Positions 16,534-26,200 of a stretch of 64,000 nt of DNA are shown in pieces. Position numbers and translations under genes: made by a program. The first letter of the stretch is position 1. Each line of letters begins with the position of its first letter. Below the pieces are notes generated by a model. The model did no database searches. It saw only the letters and a list, made by a program, of their open reading frames with translations, and was not told the origin of the DNA. Source of the stretch: Hominenteromicrobium sp964531265 (GTDB lineage Bacteria; Bacillota; Clostridia; Oscillospirales; Acutalibacteraceae); contig CAZHDW010000004.1 in NCBI GenBank assembly GCA_964531265.1, positions 1 through 64,000 on the forward strand, read 5' to 3'.

Positions 16534-17073
16534 TTATTTGAAGAAGAGCGGAAGCGGCTCAAGGAAGATGATATCGGTACGGTCCGCAGCATCACCCTCA
16601 GCAAGAACAGCAGCCTTACCAACTACTTCACCGCCGACCTCGCCGACAAGCTTCTCAAGCGCGGTAAGGGACTCACCGGTGCTGATAACATCATCGAGGA
16701 TGAGAATACGCTTTCCTCTGAGGGACTCAACGTCCTCCTCGGAAAGATAGAGTGTCTGAACATGATCGGTCGTAATCGACTTTACATCCACCTTGATCGG
16801 ATTTGTCATGTAAGCCTTAATGCCTTTACGGGCAACGACATACTTTCTGCAACCGATTCTTGCCATCTCATAGGCCAGCGGAATGCCCTTTGACTCCGCA
16901 GTTATGATTATGTCATGCTCGGGGCACTTTTTCATAAGAGCTTCAGCCGCTTTTTCAGTGATCTCAACATCACCGAACATAACAAATCCGGCAATATCCA
17001 GAGTATCGCTGATAGGGCAAATCGGAAGCTCTCTCTCGCAACCGGCTATAGTCATCTTATAAACATTTTTCAT
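16534..17073 (-). CDS. apt: Adenine phosphoribosyltransferase-like protein
   Basis: A type I phosphoribosyltransferase of 179 residues. The PRPP-binding loop is ILILDDVISTGES near residue 120, preceded by ITAESKGIPLAYEMAR, the segment that binds purine and ribose in Apt proteins. The family salvages adenine to AMP. It is the last gene of the peptidase-alaS-HIT-apt unit, with a good SD (AAAGGACG). Xanthine phosphoribosyltransferase is possible but Apt fits better. Confidence 0.82.
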   Translation of the reverse strand: MKNVYKMTIAGCERELPICPISDTLDIAGFVMFGDVEITEKAAEALMKKCPEHDIIITAESKGIPLAYEMARIGCRKYVVARKGIKAYMTNPIKVDVKSITTDHVQTLYLSEEDVESLRGKRILILDDVISTGESLTALEKLVGEVGGEVVGKAAVLAEGDAADRTDIIFLEPLPLFFK

Positions 17074-17129
17074 CTGTAAACGTCCTTTCCTTTACACATA
17101 TACGACATATACAATCTGTGAACAGAAAA

Positions 17130-17468
17130 TCAGCCCAGAGGCAACTTCAAGGATCTTCCTCCGAGAAGATGAAAGTGAAGATGCTTTACAGTCTGACCAC
17201 CATCTTCTCCGCAGTTGTTTACGATTCTATAGCCGTTCTCAAGGCCCTCGGTAGCGGCGATCTTCTTGGCCATACAGAAGATATGTGCCACCACGTCGGC
17301 ATTCTCTTCCGTTATCTCGTCCGCGGATGCAATGTGCTCCTTGGGAATCATCAGGATATGTACAGGAGCTTGCGGATCCGTGTCGCGGAACGCAAGCATA
17401 GTGTCATCCTCATAGACCTTGGTGGTCGGTATCGTACCGTTTGCTATTTTACAAAAAATGCATTCCAT
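17130..17468 (-). CDS. HIT-family nucleotide-binding protein (HinT type)
   Basis: The 112-residue protein begins with the zinc-site pattern CIFCKIANGTIPTTKVYED and ends with the histidine triad HLHFHLLGG near 96. HinT proteins hydrolyse aminoacyl-AMP and purine phosphoramidates. Its position directly after alaS is suggestive, since aminoacyl adenylate is the intermediate of AlaRS. The SD is weak. Confidence 0.92.
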   Translation of the reverse strand: MECIFCKIANGTIPTTKVYEDDTMLAFRDTDPQAPVHILMIPKEHIASADEITEENADVVAHIFCMAKKIAATEGLENGYRIVNNCGEDGGQTVKHLHFHLLGGRSLKLPLG

Positions 17469-17541
17469 AGTTTATATCTGGCACTGAGCAAGCACTCAGC
17501 CTGCTCAGAACCTACTCCTTTACTTAAAAATCAACGCAGAA

Positions 17542-20172
17542 TCAGAGCTGAGCACTGAGAATCTCTTCAACAGCAGCAAGAGCTTCATCTATCTTAGTCT
17601 GATCCTTTACACCGGCCATAGCAAAGTCGGGCTTACCGCCGCCATTACCACCGGTTATCTGTGCAACAGCCTTAACTATAACGCCGGCCTTTGCTCCCTT
17701 AGCCTGAGCAGCCTTGTTAACAGTTGCAGCCAGTGTTGCCTTGCCATCCATTACACCTGCGATGACAGCCACAACCGGATCTGTTGCATGCTCTCTGATA
17801 GCATCACACATAGTTCTGAGAGAATCGCTGCCGGTTCCGGAGAACATTGCAGTTGCAACCTTTATGCCCTTTACCTCAACAGCATTGTCGAGTATAGCAC
17901 CAAGATTCATTGTGGCTATCTTTGCTCTCAGTGAATCGATTTCTCTGTCCTTATCCTTTATCTCCTGGAGAAGAGCAGCTGCCTTTGTGGGCAGATCAAG
18001 TGCATTGCCAACCTTCATAGCCACAGCAGTCTCTCTCAGCATGTTATTTGTTGAATAGATCATATTGAGAAGATTCATGCCAGTTACACCCTCGATTCTG
18101 CGAACACCCGCAGCAACAGAGGACTCGCTGACTATCTTGAAGAGGCCAAGCTTTGCTGTGCAATCTGCGTGTGTACCACCGCAGAACTCTCTTGAGAAAT
18201 CACCTGCTGAAACAACACGTACAACATCGCCGTATTTCTCTCCGAACAATGCCATTGCACCGAGCTTCTTAGCTTCTTCAATTGGCATTTCGCGGCATTC
18301 AACCGCAATATTCTGGAGTATCTTCTCGTTAACCAGCTTTTCAACCGCAAGAAGCTCATCATCTGTGAGTGCGGAGAAATGCGTAAAGTCAAAACGAACA
18401 TTGTGTTCATTTACAAGCTGTCCTGCCTGTTCAACATGATTGCCGAGAACTGTACGCAGCGCTGCCTGCAGGAGATGTGCAGCCGTGTGGTTGCGTGTGA
18501 TAGCATTTCTGCGTTCAACATCCACCTGTGCAAGGACAGACTCGCCGTCCTTTACAAAGCCTTCTTCCACAACAACCTTGTGGATAAACACTCCGGAAGC
18601 ATTCTTTGTGGTATCCACGACACGGAGCTTGCACGCATCCGCAGTGATCACACCACTGTCGCCAACCTGTCCGCCGCTTTCTGCATAGAACGGTGTTCTA
18701 TCGAGAACCAAAAGGACATCATCGCCGCTCTCTGCGCTTTCAACACGTGCGCCTTCGTTGACAATTGCAAGTATCTTTGCATCAGCTTCTGTGCATGTAT
18801 AGCCGACAAATTCGGTTTTTGCAACATCATCAAGAGCATTTCCTTCGCCAGCCCATGCATCTGCGCCGGCATTCTTGCGGCCTGCTCTTGCTGTTTCACG
18901 CTGCTTGAGTACCAAAGCTCTGAATTTATCCTCATCAACGGACATACCCTTTTCAGCAAGTATCTCCTTTGTAAGGTCGATCGGGAATCCAAAGGTATCG
19001 CTCAGCAGGAATGCATCCTCGCCGGAAAGAATCTTTGCATCGGACTTGTCGAGAATAGAGTTCAACAGCGCAAAGCCCTTATCTATTGTCTTATAGAAGC
19101 TCTCCTCTTCAAAGGAAATGACCTTCTTAATCATAGCGCTCTTTTCGCGAAGCTCCGGATAAGCCTTCTCGTTCTCGCAGATGACAGTCTCAACAACCTC
19201 AGCCAGGAAGGGATGATCGATACCGAGGAGTCTGCCGTGTCTTGCTGCTCGACGGAGCAGACGGCGCAGAACATAGCCTCTGCCCTCATTGGACGGCATA
19301 ACTCCGTCACTGATCATAAAGGATGTGCTTCTAATATGGTCTGTGATAACACGAAGAGAAATATCCGTCTTCTCGCTTGCACCATACTCGATTCCTGCGA
19401 TTTTGGATATATGCTTCATAATATTCTGCACAGTATCAACCAGGAAGAGGTTATCAACACCCTGCATGATGCATGCAAGTCTCTCAAGACCCATACCTGT
19501 ATCTATATTGGGATGCTCAAGAGGAGTATAGTTATTGTTGCCGTCATTTTCAAACTGAGTAAATACGTTGTTCCAGAACTCCATGTATCTGTCGCAATCG
19601 CATCCGGGCTTGCAATCCGGCTTACCGCAGCCGTACTCGGGGCCTCTGTCAAAATGTATCTCAGAGCAGGGGCCACACGGGCCGGAGCCATGCTCCCAGA
19701 AATTGTCCTCCTTGCCAAGGCGAACAACTCTGGATGGATCAAGTCCGATTTCCTTTGTCCAGATATCGTATGCCTCATCGTCGTCCTCATAGATAGTTGC
19801 CCACAGCTTGTCTTCCGGCATCTCGAGAACCTTTGTTATAAACTCCCAGCTCCATGCGATAGCTTCATGCTTGAAGTAATCACCGAACGAGAAGTTGCCG
19901 AGCATTTCGAAATAAGTGCCGTGACGAGCTGTAATACCAACACGCTCAATATCCGGTGTGCGGATACACTTCTGGCATGTTGTTACGCGCTTTCTCGGCG
20001 GAGTTACCTCGCCTGTAAAAAATTTCTTCATCGGTGCCATGCCGGAGTTGATAAGAAGAAGGCTGTTGTCATCCTTCGGTATCAACGGGAAGCTCGGCAT
20101 ACGAAGATGTCCTTTGGACTCAAAGAAAGAAAGGTACTTTTCTCTGAGCTCATTCAAACCTGTCCACTGCAT
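17542..20172 (-). CDS. alaS: Alanine-tRNA ligase
   Basis: AlaRS of 876 residues, full length. Class II motif 1 lies in the N-terminal 90 residues (FFESKGH, PLIPKDD), and the aminoacylation domain shows RHGTYFEMLGNFSFGDYFK. The editing domain has the HxxxH and CxxxH zinc ligands (NHTAAHLLQAAL near 570; EFCGGTHADCT near 668). The C-Ala domain includes GGGKPDFAMAG near 845. It is the second gene behind an alanine-type T-box leader, following an M42 peptidase and preceding HIT and apt. Confidence 0.98.
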   Translation of the reverse strand: MQWTGLNELREKYLSFFESKGHLRMPSFPLIPKDDNSLLLINSGMAPMKKFFTGEVTPPRKRVTTCQKCIRTPDIERVGITARHGTYFEMLGNFSFGDYFKHEAIAWSWEFITKVLEMPEDKLWATIYEDDDEAYDIWTKEIGLDPSRVVRLGKEDNFWEHGSGPCGPCSEIHFDRGPEYGCGKPDCKPGCDCDRYMEFWNNVFTQFENDGNNNYTPLEHPNIDTGMGLERLACIMQGVDNLFLVDTVQNIMKHISKIAGIEYGASEKTDISLRVITDHIRSTSFMISDGVMPSNEGRGYVLRRLLRRAARHGRLLGIDHPFLAEVVETVICENEKAYPELREKSAMIKKVISFEEESFYKTIDKGFALLNSILDKSDAKILSGEDAFLLSDTFGFPIDLTKEILAEKGMSVDEDKFRALVLKQRETARAGRKNAGADAWAGEGNALDDVAKTEFVGYTCTEADAKILAIVNEGARVESAESGDDVLLVLDRTPFYAESGGQVGDSGVITADACKLRVVDTTKNASGVFIHKVVVEEGFVKDGESVLAQVDVERRNAITRNHTAAHLLQAALRTVLGNHVEQAGQLVNEHNVRFDFTHFSALTDDELLAVEKLVNEKILQNIAVECREMPIEEAKKLGAMALFGEKYGDVVRVVSAGDFSREFCGGTHADCTAKLGLFKIVSESSVAAGVRRIEGVTGMNLLNMIYSTNNMLRETAVAMKVGNALDLPTKAAALLQEIKDKDREIDSLRAKIATMNLGAILDNAVEVKGIKVATAMFSGTGSDSLRTMCDAIREHATDPVVAVIAGVMDGKATLAATVNKAAQAKGAKAGVIVKAVAQITGGNGGGKPDFAMAGVKDQTKIDEALAAVEEILSAQL

Positions 20173-20211
20173 ATGATCTCACCATTCCTTAATATTGTTG
20201 CAAGTTTTAAA

Positions 20212-21231
20212 TTACATAGTATAAGCTTCTAGAAGCTTCAATGTGTTTGTCACGCCATCGATATGAGAACGCTCATATCCGTGGGATGCATAAACACCTG
20301 CGCCGATCAGTCCGTGCTTCACATCATAGCCGGCACGCAGAGAGGCTTCTACATCAGAGCCGTAATGAGGATATACATCAACAGCGTATTTCACACCTGC
20401 GGCCTCAGCAGCCTTGACCAGTGCCGTCGTGACACTGTAATCATAGGGACCACCGGAATCCTTAGCGCAAATGGAAACCTCGCGCTCGGTACACTTCAAA
20501 CCGTCTCCGACACAGCCCATATCAACACTTATGGCTTCAACAACGTCCGCAGGTACTGATGCCGATGCACCATGACCAACCTCTTCATAAACCGTGAAGT
20601 GCAGATATATCTTACGCTTCGGAGTTTTTCCTGTATCATGAAGCTCCTTGGCATATGTCAAAAGCATAGCCGCACTGAGCTTGTCATCTAGGAATCTGCT
20701 CTTGATATAGCCGGACTCGGTGATAGTAGTACGCGGATCGAAGCAAACAAAATCTCCGGCCTCGATACCCAACTCTCTGACACCGGTTGCATCGCTTACA
20801 TTCTCATCTATAACGACCTCTGTAGTGCTGAAGCTGCGCTTAGCGTCATCATAGCCGCCGTTAACATGCACGGAAGCATTGCAAAGCTGTAATGTACCGG
20901 AATACACCTTACCGCCTCGTGTGTATATTTTACAATTCTCCGCCTCACAGTTTTCGGCGCGCAAACCGCCAATGGGCGTAATAGTCAATCTGCCATTACC
21001 CTTAACAGTTGAAACCATACCGCCAAGTGTATCAACATGCGCCATGAGGATGAGAGCCTCGCCCTCTCCTCCAAGGCAGCACACAACGCCGCCCTTGCGT
21101 GTCTTTTCGGGAGCGTAGCCGAGCTTTGCAAGTGCGTTCATCAAATAATCAGATGCGCCATCCGTAAAGCCGGAAGGAGAATCTATCGCTAAAAGCTCCT
21201 GAAGTGTTTCAAAACAATACTTCATGTCCAT
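20212..21231 (-). CDS. M42-family metallopeptidase (aminopeptidase)
   Basis: A cytosolic dinuclear-metal aminopeptidase of 339 residues related to glutamyl aminopeptidase and deblocking aminopeptidases. Visible ligands and catalytic residues: HVDTLGGMV near 66, the bridging Asp in SRFLDDKLSAA near 180, the Glu pair in YEEVGHGAS near 212, VDMG, and the final His in GVYASHGYERSH. The Met at 21231 is set by GGAGGT 9 nt upstream; longer frames run into the T-box terminator. As first gene of the T-box operon it is induced with alaS and might release alanine from peptides, which is inference. Confidence 0.9.
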   Translation of the reverse strand: MDMKYCFETLQELLAIDSPSGFTDGASDYLMNALAKLGYAPEKTRKGGVVCCLGGEGEALILMAHVDTLGGMVSTVKGNGRLTITPIGGLRAENCEAENCKIYTRGGKVYSGTLQLCNASVHVNGGYDDAKRSFSTTEVVIDENVSDATGVRELGIEAGDFVCFDPRTTITESGYIKSRFLDDKLSAAMLLTYAKELHDTGKTPKRKIYLHFTVYEEVGHGASASVPADVVEAISVDMGCVGDGLKCTEREVSICAKDSGGPYDYSVTTALVKAAEAAGVKYAVDVYPHYGSDVEASLRAGYDVKHGLIGAGVYASHGYERSHIDGVTNTLKLLEAYTM

Positions 21232-21245
21232 AACAGAAATACCTC

Positions 21246-21487
21246 CAAAAAAATAAGAGCTATCATCCCTAAGGGACGGACAGCTCCGTGGTACCACCCA
21301 AATTATACGTAAAAACGTATCACTTTGACATCCTTAACGCGGATAAACGATGCGACTCATCGCCGCATAGTGCATAATAAAGAGTTGGCCCATACGCAAT
21401 GCTTACCGAGGATCTTACAGCCTATGAATCCCTTCTCTGGACGGTACATTAGCGCACATCTGCTCTGCACAACTAATATCAAATTCA
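21246..21487 (-). promoter_or_regulatory. T-box riboswitch, alanine type, controlling peptidase-alaS
   Basis: The leader between promoter and first gene ends in the T-box antiterminator core GGGTGGTACCACGG (21299-21286). It overlaps a terminator: GAGCT...TCCCT pairs with AGGGA...AGCTC (21286-21257), followed by TTATTTTTTT. The apical part of stem I is TACCG/CGGTA with GGCTGTAAGATCC in the loop, as in T-box leaders. The 3' strand after it contains GCATTGCG, so both candidate specifier codons (GCA, GCG) encode alanine. Uncharged tRNA-Ala should favour read-through. Confidence 0.88.
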
Positions 21488-21492
21488 GATAT

Positions 21493-21521
21493 ATTATAAA
21501 TCCTATCAGATGAATTGTCAA
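21493..21521 (-). promoter_or_regulatory. Promoter of the T-box operon
   Basis: TTGACA (21521-21516) and TATAAT (21498-21493) on the minus strand are 17 bp apart. The -35 overlaps the last codons and stop of the penicillin-binding protein gene. Confidence 0.85.
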
Positions 21522-23113
21522 ACAAAATCGATAAGTTTCTCCGCGATTTTTTTAAACGCCTCCGGTACAAAAGCGGTTTTCGCTGTTTCTTCCATAATCA
21601 CTATGGTGTATGCCGGTTTTTCATTCTCATCACATATATATCCCGCATACCAGTAATTCTGTATTTCGCTGCCGTTGTCGTCAGAAACACCGGTTTGAGC
21701 TGTTCCCGTCTTGATTCCGGACACGCAATTTGTCGGCGCACCCTTTCTTGCAGTGCCGAACCTCGCTGTGCTTTCCATATAGGCACGCAGTCTGTTTGAG
21801 GTGGTCGGCTCCATTACCTTTACCGACTCCGGAATTGTCAAATCACTCACTTCAAGCTCATCTGTGACAGTCCCTCGGAATATCTGCGGAGAAAGATACT
21901 CCCCGCCATTTGCGATCGCGTTGACCATAGCCGCTACATGCAGCGGTGTTACGGTTATATCTCCCTGACCGAAGGAAAAATTGGCCAACGCTCTAGCATT
22001 GCTCAAAGAATTACTGTCCGGCAATATCCCCGAAGCAGCCACCAGTCCGTCCGCAAGCTCTATCTCCTGACCAAGCTTCATTCTTTCCGACATTTTGAGA
22101 ATCGGTGAAGCACCGATCTTAGACGCAGTATCGATAAAATAACAATTGCAGGATTTTCTAAGCGCGGTGTGCATATTCACATCACCGTGTGCCACGCTGT
22201 CAAAGCATTCAAAATCGAGACCGTTCACGTCTATCTTACCCGTACACTCATATATTCCCCTATAATCAGTACCGACCTCCAACGCAGCCGCTGCTGTTAC
22301 AAGCTTAAAAACCGAGCCCGGTGAATATGCGCACAGAGCCCGATTAAGATATGGTGAATCAGGATCGTTCATCGCCGCTGCCAGATTATTAGGATCAAGT
22401 GACGGAAAGCTTGCCATTGCCAATATTTCGCCCGTACCGCATTCAAGTATGACCGCCGCGCCCTTATCTATTTCCACACAAGCCTTCTCAAGCTCAACCT
22501 GGATATCCCTGTCAAGTGTGAGCATGATTCCCCTGCTCATCTTTTCGTACGTATTTGTTACGTTTATCGATTCTCCGCGTATGGCTCTGCCAACGGCATC
22601 GACCGTAAAGGTAGCGGTAATGCTTCCATTGCCGGATGAAAGAACACTGTCATAGCTCTTTTCAATTCCGCTGACACCGCTTCTGCCACCCTGCAGATAT
22701 CCGATTATATTCGATGCTGGCTGCTTCGCACTGTACCGTTTTGAGACCGTAAATGTGCTTATGCCATCCGTACTGACCGGAGAATTTACCTCAAAAATAA
22801 AGGGCTTACCTGCTTCTAAATAAGAAAATACCTGCTCACGGTCATTCTCATCGACAATCAAGCTCAATCTGGAAACCGTCTCCAAGCTCGGGACAACTGC
22901 CGATATATATGTTTCGCCTGCATTTGTCAGAGGCTGTAGATTTCTGTCATATATAGTTCCCCTCGAAGACGCAACATGCAATGTGTATGCACTTTGACTG
23001 CCGACAGCTTCAATGTATGTTGGATTCCCCATTGCCGCCGATGCAGTTCCAAGCGTCGCTATAACCAGCATAAGCATTACTAATGAATATACGCCAATGA
23101 TCCTTCGAGTCAT
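21518..23113 (-). CDS. Class B penicillin-binding protein (transpeptidase)
   Basis: A D,D-transpeptidase that cross-links peptidoglycan on the outer membrane face. The 531 residues begin with a signal anchor (about 5-27), followed by the conserved RGTIYDRN, a dimerisation domain with IEKSYDSVL, and the penicillin-binding domain with SPGSVFKL (active Ser near 288), the SCN motif in KSCNCYF, and KTGTAQTG near 462. No PASTA domain is present, and it is shorter than SpoVD or PBP2B, so it resembles the PbpA-like short class B enzymes. The Met at 23113 has GGGGTG 6 nt upstream. Confidence 0.92.
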   Translation of the reverse strand: MTRRIIGVYSLVMLMLVIATLGTASAAMGNPTYIEAVGSQSAYTLHVASSRGTIYDRNLQPLTNAGETYISAVVPSLETVSRLSLIVDENDREQVFSYLEAGKPFIFEVNSPVSTDGISTFTVSKRYSAKQPASNIIGYLQGGRSGVSGIEKSYDSVLSSGNGSITATFTVDAVGRAIRGESINVTNTYEKMSRGIMLTLDRDIQVELEKACVEIDKGAAVILECGTGEILAMASFPSLDPNNLAAAMNDPDSPYLNRALCAYSPGSVFKLVTAAAALEVGTDYRGIYECTGKIDVNGLDFECFDSVAHGDVNMHTALRKSCNCYFIDTASKIGASPILKMSERMKLGQEIELADGLVAASGILPDSNSLSNARALANFSFGQGDITVTPLHVAAMVNAIANGGEYLSPQIFRGTVTDELEVSDLTIPESVKVMEPTTSNRLRAYMESTARFGTARKGAPTNCVSGIKTGTAQTGVSDDNGSEIQNYWYAGYICDENEKPAYTIVIMEETAKTAFVPEAFKKIAEKLIDFV

Positions 23114-23189
23114 ATCAATCACCCCATATGGGCATTATGACTCTTTATATTGAATATATTCACCTTTTCTCTATCAGCAGAGATATTTC

Positions 23190-23232
23190 CTAAAAAGCAA
23201 AGAGTGAGTTCAACATAATGTCGCACTCACTC
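23190..23232 (-). terminator. Terminator of the leucine-rich-repeat protein gene
   Basis: On the minus strand GAGTGAGT (23232-23225) pairs with ACTCACTC (23209-23202) across a loop of about 15 nt, followed by TTTGCTTTTT. Confidence 0.75.
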
Positions 23233-23278
23233 CAAGTTGATTGAATATTTATCTTATAAGACTCATTAACAGCATCTA

Positions 23279-26200
23279 TTATCCAACCCAGATGCCGGAA
23301 GCATCAAAGGTGTATGATGCGCCGTCGATGATTATTGTATCACCGTAAGCCATTCTGCCGTCCTCGAACAGATAGTACCATGTTCCGTTAAGGTCGAGCC
23401 AGCCCGTTACCATTGCGCCGGACTCGTCCATGTAGTACCAGTCGTATCCGACACGCTGCCAACCCGTCAGCATTTTTCCGTCATCATCGAAGAGATACCA
23501 GCTGCTGCCGATTGTCTTCCAGCCGGTTACCATTGCGTTGTTCTCATAATAGTACCAGAAACCGTTCTCGGACTCCCAGCCGGACTTCGCTGTTTCCTCC
23601 ACCCATATACCGGAGGCATCGAAGGTGTATTCCACGCCGCCAATGGTGAGCGTCTCGTTGCAGGCCATTCTGCCGTCGGAATAGAAGTAATACCATGTGC
23701 CGTTGAGATCGATCCAGCCTGTTGACATAATTCCGGAGGCATCCATGTAGTACCAGTAGCCGCCGATCTGCTGCCAGCCGGTGAGCATTCTTCCGTCGGT
23801 ATTCAGCAGATACCATGCGCCGCCAACGGACTTCCAACCTGTAACCATGGCGTCATTTTCATAATAGTACCAGTTGCCATTTTCAAGCACCCAGCCGTCC
23901 TTGGCAACCTCATCGTGTTCGCCGCACTCGGTGCAAATACCGTCTTCAAAGTTATGGTCGGATGCCGCGATTACTTCGTCAAAGCTGAAATTACCATATG
24001 TTGTTGTTTTCCATGTATAGCGGCCTGATCCCTCTTTTGAGCATGTAGCCGGCTCGATTACAGTGTAGGTATAATCCGTTTCATTTAACACAGGTAATGC
24101 TATATTTGTATTAGCAGAGCAGCGTGAACAGCTTTCTGTCAACCTACCCGACTCCAATGCTGTCGGCGTTTTAGTAACTGCATAGGAATAATCGTGTCCT
24201 AAAGCATTCGTATGATTATTGGTATAACTATACGAGCAATTCTTGCAATAACCTGTTGTGTAACCACCCTTTGTGCATGTCGGCGGTACAGTAGTTTCCG
24301 TACAATCGTGCTCTGTCTTTGCAATAGTCACATCAAAGCTGAAAGCACCATATGTTGTTGTTTTCCATGTATAGCGGCCTGTTCCCTCTTTTGAGCATGT
24401 AGCAGGCTCGATTACGGTGTAGGTATAATCAGCCGTGTTCAGCTTCGGCAAGGTAACAGAAGACGTCGTAGCAGAACATCTTGTGCAAGTTCTTGTCAGT
24501 TCACCCGACGCCGAAACGGTAGGCGTTGACGTGACCTTATAGGAATAGCTATGACCCAAGGCATTTGTATGATTGTTGGTATAACTATACGAGCAATTCT
24601 TGCAATAACCTGTTGTGTAACCACCCTTTGTGCATGTCGGCGGTACAGTAGTTTCCGTACAATCGTGCTCTGTCTTTGCAATAGTCACATCAAAGCTGAA
24701 AGCACCATATGTTGTTGTTTTCCATGTGTAACGGCCTGTTCCCTTTTTAACGCACGTAGCAGGGTCGATTACGGTGTAGGTATAATTAACTTCATTCAGT
24801 GTCGGCAAGTCTATTGATGTATTATTATAGCATCGAGAACAAACCCCTGTCAGCTTGCCGGACGTTGAAGCGGTAGGCTCTGTAGAGACAGTATACGAAG
24901 AATAGTCGTGTCCCAAAGCGCCAACATAGTCATCATCACAGTTCTGACCGCATTCACTACATTTATACTGGGTATATCCTTGGTTTAGACAATTCGGCTG
25001 TATTACTTTCACCACTATATAGTTATGAGGATGTATGTAGTTGCGTTTTGCTTTAGCCAGCGGACCTTCGCCGAGCTTCCAATCACTCGGTGTACCGTAA
25101 AAATTCACCAGTTTAATGTTGTCGCACCCATAGAAAGCAGAGTTTCCGAGTACTCTTGTATTCTTATAAGCAGTAACTGTGGTCAAGCCTTTGCAATACT
25201 TGAACACCTCGTCGCGAATCAGGTTCACGCTTTCCGGAATCGTAACACTACTCAGGCTGCTGCAATATCTGAACACACCATCATTAAGCTCCTTAATGCT
25301 ATTAGAAATCTGAACACTGCCGAGGCTACTGCAACCATCAAATGCATATTCGCCGATAGTTTTCACACTGTCGGGAATAGTTATAGCAGTCAAGCTTGTG
25401 CATTCTTTAAAGGCTTTCGCACCAATACTTGTTACAGTGTTTCTGATAGTAACGTTATCCAAGCTGCTGCATCTGAAAAACAAGCCGTCAGCAATCTCAA
25501 GCATGCTTGCCGGAAGAGTGACACTGCTTAATCCGGTACAGCCACGGAACGCATATTCACCAATGTCGGTGATGCCGTCCGGTATAACGACATTGTCCAA
25601 TGAAGTACAGCCATCAAATAGAAAATCGCCGACATCAGTCAAATTATTTGTAAGAGTAACGCTGCTCAAGCTGCTGCAATTGGTAAATACACCGACGCCA
25701 AGGTTGGTAACACTGTATGGAATCTCAATGCTGCCGAGGCTGCTACAGCCGTAAAACGCATAGTCTTGAATATCTGTAACCTTATCGGGAATGTTAATAC
25801 TGTCAAGGCTTGTGCAATTCATAAAGGCTTTATCGCCAATGATAGTCACGCCATGCGGAATAGTAATACGGCTCAGAGCTGTGCAATCTGCGAATGCCTC
25901 AGCTTCAATTCCCATCACGCTACCCGGCAGATTAATTTCGACCAGGCTGCTACATCCCGAAAACGTTTGTACACTAAGATAGGATATACCATACGGAAGA
26001 TTGATTTCGCTCAGGTTGCTGCACCCTTTAAACGCACGACTATTAATGTAGCTCACGCTATTCGGTATACTTATGCTTTTCAATGAAGTGCATCCTGAGA
26101 ATGCATTTGTTTCAATGCGATTTACGCTATCGGGGATTGTTACACTGACCAGATTTTCACAATTGCTGAATGCCCCGAACCCAATGCAGACAACCGGCCT

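Noticed and set aside
18379..20232. Long open frame of 617 codons on the plus strand opposite alaS
   Set aside because: It is antisense to a complete alaS with all motifs. Its product is Cys/Ile/Ser-rich without family features and has no SD or promoter; it follows from the codon bias of the real gene.
24040..24920. Regular repeats suggesting a CRISPR array or tandem satellite
   Set aside because: The repeats are in frame with the surface protein, encode Cys modules, and have 357-bp periodicity; no short repeat-spacer structure exists anywhere in the window.
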